Origin: Falsiroseomonas tokyonensis
GTDB taxonomy: Bacteria > Pseudomonadota > Alphaproteobacteria > Acetobacterales > Acetobacteraceae
Length of the DNA stretch: 64,000 nucleotides
Direction of reading: 5' to 3'
Assembly: GCF_019024325.1 (NCBI RefSeq)
Contig: NZ_JAFNJS010000002.1
Location: 248,118 to 312,117, forward strand
Positions 61,211 through 64,000 of the stretch are shown here, piece by piece (the stretch's first letter is position 1; every line of letters starts with the position of its first letter). The notes below the pieces were generated by a model that saw only the letters and a program-made list of their open reading frames with translations, searched no databases and was not told the DNA's origin. Position numbers and translations under genes: made by a program.

Positions 61211-62019
61211 GCGCTTGCAAGCTGTTTGGCGCGCAGCACGACATCGCTGTCGGGATCCGCCATCGGTGCCAGCACGGTGAAGTGGTCGGCGCCCGGCAGC
61301 AGGGTGCAGCCGCCACGCCAGGCCGCCGCCATCTCGCGGCTCTGCCGGATGAATTCGCCGCTCTCGGCGCCGCCGACCACGCAATGCAGTGCGCCGGCGG
61401 GGCGCGGCAGGAAGCGCGGGGAGAGGCGGCGCGCCTCGGCGCGGTCCAGCTTCAGCGCCACGCCGATGCTGGTGTGGCGCAGCGGGTCCAGCTCGAAGAC
61501 GCCGGAGATCGGCAGCGCGGCCTGCACCAGCCCGGCGGGCAGGGCGGGATCCAGCGCCGGCCAGTCGGTGGCCAGCAGCATCGCGGCCAGGTGCCCGCCG
61601 GCGGAATGGCCGCTCGCCACCAGCCGCCGCCCGTGCCGGCGGTGCAGCATGGCCGCTGCCGCATGGATCTGCGCCACGATGGTGGCCAGCGTGACCTGGG
61701 GACACAGGTCGTAGGAGGGCACGGCCACCGCCACCCCATGCAGGTTTAGCCCGCGCGCGCAGTGGGAGACGAATTCGCGGCCCAGCCCCTGCCAATAGCC
61801 GCCATGGATGAACAGCGCGATCGGCGCATCCCGCGCCGTCGCATCCGGCCAGAACAGGTCGAGCCTTTCCCGCGCGCCCGTCCCATAGGGCAGGGCGAGC
61901 TCCACCGCCGGGCAGGCCTCTCGCCATGCGGCGGATTCCGCCTGCCAGGCGGCGATATGGCGCGGATGGTCCGGGACGCGGGCGCGGTTGTTGTATTCAG
62001 CTTCGAGATCGAGGGTCAT
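61204..62019 (-). CDS. Alpha/beta hydrolase of the kynurenine formamidase (arylformamidase) type
   Basis: Protein of 271 aa. The oxyanion motif HGGYW at 72-76 is the HGGxW signature of eukaryotic-type kynurenine formamidases; Ser139 in SGHSAGGHLAAM is the nucleophile; His near 241 in GADHFTVLAP completes the triad. Kynurenine formamidase makes kynurenine on the tryptophan-to-anthranilate route, and N-formylanthranilate hydrolases are close relatives, so the gene fits a pathway feeding 2-aminobenzoate. The start is at 62019 (MTLDLEAEYN). It ends inside repeat copy C. Confidence 0.82.
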   Translation of the reverse strand: MTLDLEAEYNNRARVPDHPRHIAAWQAESAAWREACPAVELALPYGTGARERLDLFWPDATARDAPIALFIHGGYWQGLGREFVSHCARGLNLHGVAVAVPSYDLCPQVTLATIVAQIHAAAAMLHRRHGRRLVASGHSAGGHLAAMLLATDWPALDPALPAGLVQAALPISGVFELDPLRHTSIGVALKLDRAEARRLSPRFLPRPAGALHCVVGGAESGEFIRQSREMAAAWRGGCTLLPGADHFTVLAPMADPDSDVVLRAKQLASAG

Positions 62020-62122
62020 TGCGGCCCATTGCACGCGCCGGACCGCCTTCCGGCAAGCCCGAATTCCGCGCAGGCAGGGGCCCCGGTTCCTCAACCCGGG
62101 CCGGATCGGGCATGATGGGCGG

Positions 62123-62692
62123 ATGAAAGTCTATCTCGCCGGCCCCGACGTCTTCCTGCCCAATGCCACCGAGATGGGGGAGGCGAAGAAGCGCCTCTGC
62201 GCCCGCCATGGGCTGGAGGGCGTGTTTCCCGCCGACCCGCGGCCCGAGGAGGTCGAGCCGGGCGTCCCCCTCTGGTACGCCATTTATCGGCGCAACGAGG
62301 CGCATATGCGCGCCTGCGACGCGCTGGTGGCGAATCTCACGCCCTTCCGCGGCCCCTCCGCCGATCCCGGCACGGTCTATGAGCTTGGCTTCATGCGGGC
62401 CCTCGGTCGGCCGGTGTTGGGCTATACCAACGATGCCGCGGATTTCACCACCCGCACCCTCGGCCTGGTCCCGGCGCCGGCCGCCCGCAACGCCGCCGGC
62501 CGCTGGCTGGACGGGCAGGGCATGGCACTGGAGAATCACGGCCTGGCCGACAATCTGATGATCGAGGGCGGCATCCGCGCGGCGAATGGCCTGCTGGTGC
62601 GCCGCGACGTGCCGGAAGCCGAGCGTTGGAGCGACCTGGCCGCCTTCGAGGACTGCCTTCAAGCTCTCGCGGCTTCGCTTCGTCGCGGTTGA
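62123..62692 (+). CDS. Nucleoside 2-deoxyribosyltransferase-like protein
   Basis: Protein of 189 aa. Signatures: MKVYLAGPDVFLPNA, AHMRACDALVANLTPFRGPS, and DPGTVYELGFMRALGRPVLG, in which Asp and Glu match the active-site carboxylates of the family. It transfers or hydrolyses deoxyribose linkages of nucleosides in salvage or sanitation. Starts at 62123; frame is open upstream without match. Confidence 0.9.
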   Translation: MKVYLAGPDVFLPNATEMGEAKKRLCARHGLEGVFPADPRPEEVEPGVPLWYAIYRRNEAHMRACDALVANLTPFRGPSADPGTVYELGFMRALGRPVLGYTNDAADFTTRTLGLVPAPAARNAAGRWLDGQGMALENHGLADNLMIEGGIRAANGLLVRRDVPEAERWSDLAAFEDCLQALAASLRRG

Positions 62693-62750
62693 CAGCTAGG
62701 CCCCGAGGCGCGGAGCCTGCATCCCAGTTCACACCGATGCTGGAAACCCC

Positions 62751-64000
62751 ATGACACTGCCCCCGACCGGCCGCCCCACCATCAGCGGCACGCGCCACGC
62801 CATCAGCGCGGGCCACTACCTGGCGGCCGCGGCGGGCTATGCCATCCTCGAGGCCGGCGGCAATGCGGTGGATGCGGGCTGTGCCGCGGGCCTCGCGCTG
62901 GGTGTGCTGCAGCCGGACCTGGTGAGTGTGGCGGGCGTCGCGCCCATCCTGATCCGCAAGGCGGATGGCACGGTGGAGAGCATCGCCGGCCTTGGCCATT
63001 GGCCGCGCGCGACCCCGCCCGATGTCTTCATGCGCGAGCATGGCGGCCAGATGCCGCCGGGGGTGCGCCGCATGGTGGTGCCCGCCGCCATCGATGCCTG
63101 GATCCAGGCCCTGTCCCGTCACGGCACGATGAGCTTCGGCGAGATCGCCGCCGCCGCCATCCGCTTCGCCGGCGAAGGCTTTGCGATGTACCCGCTGCTG
63201 CGGGAGAGCATCACGGCGCATGAATCCGAATACCGCACCTGGGCGCAGAACGCGGCGATCTTCCTGCCCGGCGGCAAGGTGCCGGCGCTCGGCCAGAAAT
63301 TCGTGCAATCCGACCTCGCCCGAAGCCTGGCCTATATGGTGGACCAGGAACGCGCGGCTTCGGGCAAGGGGCGGGAGGCCGGCCTCCAGGCCGCGCATGA
63401 CGCCTTCTACAAGGGCGACCTGGCGCAGCAGGTGGTGAAATTCGTCCAGGCCGAGGGCGGCTTCCTCTCGGCCCAGGACATGGCGGAGTATCGCAGCCGG
63501 ATCGAGCCCGTGGTGTCCCGCGACTGGCGCGGACACACCCTGCTGACCTGCGGCCCCTGGTGCCAGGGGCCGGCGCTGACAGAGGCGCTGCTGATCGTCG
63601 AGCGCCTCGGGCTGGACGGGCTGGCGCATAACTCCGCCGCCTATATCCATGTGCTGGTGGAGGCGCTGAAGGGCGCGCTGGCCGATCGCGAATACCACTT
63701 CGGCGACCCGGCCATGGTGGACGTGCCGCTGGAGCAGCTTCTCTCGCCCGGCCATATCGCGGCGCGCGCGGCGGCCATCGACCTGAAGCGCGCGCATCCG
63801 GGCCTGCCGGAGCCCATCCTCGGCCGGGGCAACGACCTGCCCGAGGCGAGCCGCGCGGCCCTGCCGAAGGTGGAGGCGGATACCTCCTACGTCGCGGTGG
63901 TGGACCGCTGGGGCAATGCCTTCAGCGCCACGCCCTCCGACGGCTCCTGGAACGTGCCCGTGGTGTCGGGCACGGGCCTGGTGATTTCGGGCCGCGGTTC
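62751..64000 (+). CDS. Gamma-glutamyltransferase-family protein (3' end outside window)
   Basis: At least 416 residues are visible to the window edge. The family's autoprocessing Thr378 is in EADTSYVAVVDRWGN, the start of the small subunit. Further features are GYAILEAGGNAVDAGCAAGL and DGSWNVPVVSGTGL. No signal peptide, so likely cytoplasmic or a cephalosporin-acylase-like relative. Distinct from GGT in its substrate-loop regions; the specificity cannot be read. Confidence 0.9.
   Translation, partial: MTLPPTGRPTISGTRHAISAGHYLAAAAGYAILEAGGNAVDAGCAAGLALGVLQPDLVSVAGVAPILIRKADGTVESIAGLGHWPRATPPDVFMREHGGQMPPGVRRMVVPAAIDAWIQALSRHGTMSFGEIAAAAIRFAGEGFAMYPLLRESITAHESEYRTWAQNAAIFLPGGKVPALGQKFVQSDLARSLAYMVDQERAASGKGREAGLQAAHDAFYKGDLAQQVVKFVQAEGGFLSAQDMAEYRSRIEPVVSRDWRGHTLLTCGPWCQGPALTEALLIVERLGLDGLAHNSAAYIHVLVEALKGALADREYHFGDPAMVDVPLEQLLSPGHIAARAAAIDLKRAHPGLPEPILGRGNDLPEASRAALPKVEADTSYVAVVDRWGNAFSATPSDGSWNVPVVSGTGLVISGRG

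Overview
The window is very GC-rich, gene-dense DNA from an alphaproteobacterium. FliX, a Cys-poor DksA beside it, a MotE-type protein, the DUF6468 flagellar neighbour, a CckA-like kinase directly after flhB, and a TAXI-TRAP transporter together suggest Rhodospirillales, most likely an Acetobacteraceae/Roseomonas-like bacterium (inference from gene content, not phylogeny). I see no rRNA, tRNA, CRISPR, transposase, integrase or prophage gene. No gene-free stretch exceeds 300 bases; the longest are 20265-20542, 12878-13123, 27497-27708 and 9442-9650.

Region by region. 1-382: end of a GNAT acetyltransferase. 384-7487 (minus): a tightly packed operon-like run reading two half-size permeases, a RibD-like reductase, an MDR dehydrogenase, a divergent 6-pyruvoyltetrahydropterin-synthase homologue, a GT4 glycosyltransferase, a methyltransferase, then the otnK/otnC four-carbon sugar-acid pair. 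The middle five look like a small pathway for a glycosylated pterin-type metabolite. 7548-9441 (minus) flgI-flgJ-flgN-like, divergent from fliX-dksA. 11053-12877: rsgA and yedK. 13124-17030: TAXI-TRAP binding protein, fused permease, and an alpha/beta hydrolase, separated by hairpin-rich intergenic DNA.

17036-35590 is mostly flagellar and chemotaxis: flgF-flgG-flgA-flgH (minus), fliL-fliM-DUF6468-motE-cheY-cheZ-TPR protein (plus), speD/speE, a membrane protein with fliP-fliO and a small ORF (minus), and flgB-flgC-fliE-fliQ-fliR-flhB (plus) followed by a CckA-like hybrid kinase. Near-perfect sigma-54 promoters lie upstream of flgI and flgF. A symmetric 13-bp inverted repeat sits between the divergent fliO-side and flgB operons.

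37419-47157 holds housekeeping genes (recA, alaS, icd) with small membrane or secreted proteins, including a PAS-HPt protein and a membrane protein with an HPD motif.

47162-62019 is a catabolic island for CoA-dependent aerobic degradation of 2-aminobenzoate (anthranilate) or a close analogue: RidA-like protein, thioesterase, aryl-CoA ligase, acyl-CoA dehydrogenase, enoyl-CoA hydratase, MarR regulator and SDR (minus); a two-domain 2-aminobenzoyl-CoA monooxygenase/reductase (plus); then a LysR regulator, a complete Liv-type ABC importer and a kynurenine-formamidase-like hydrolase. The same roughly 20-bp operator-like sequence occurs three times: twice in the divergent promoter of the catabolic genes and once in front of the ABC transporter, suggesting one MarR-controlled regulon. 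The window closes with a nucleoside 2-deoxyribosyltransferase-like gene and the first part of a gamma-glutamyltransferase gene.
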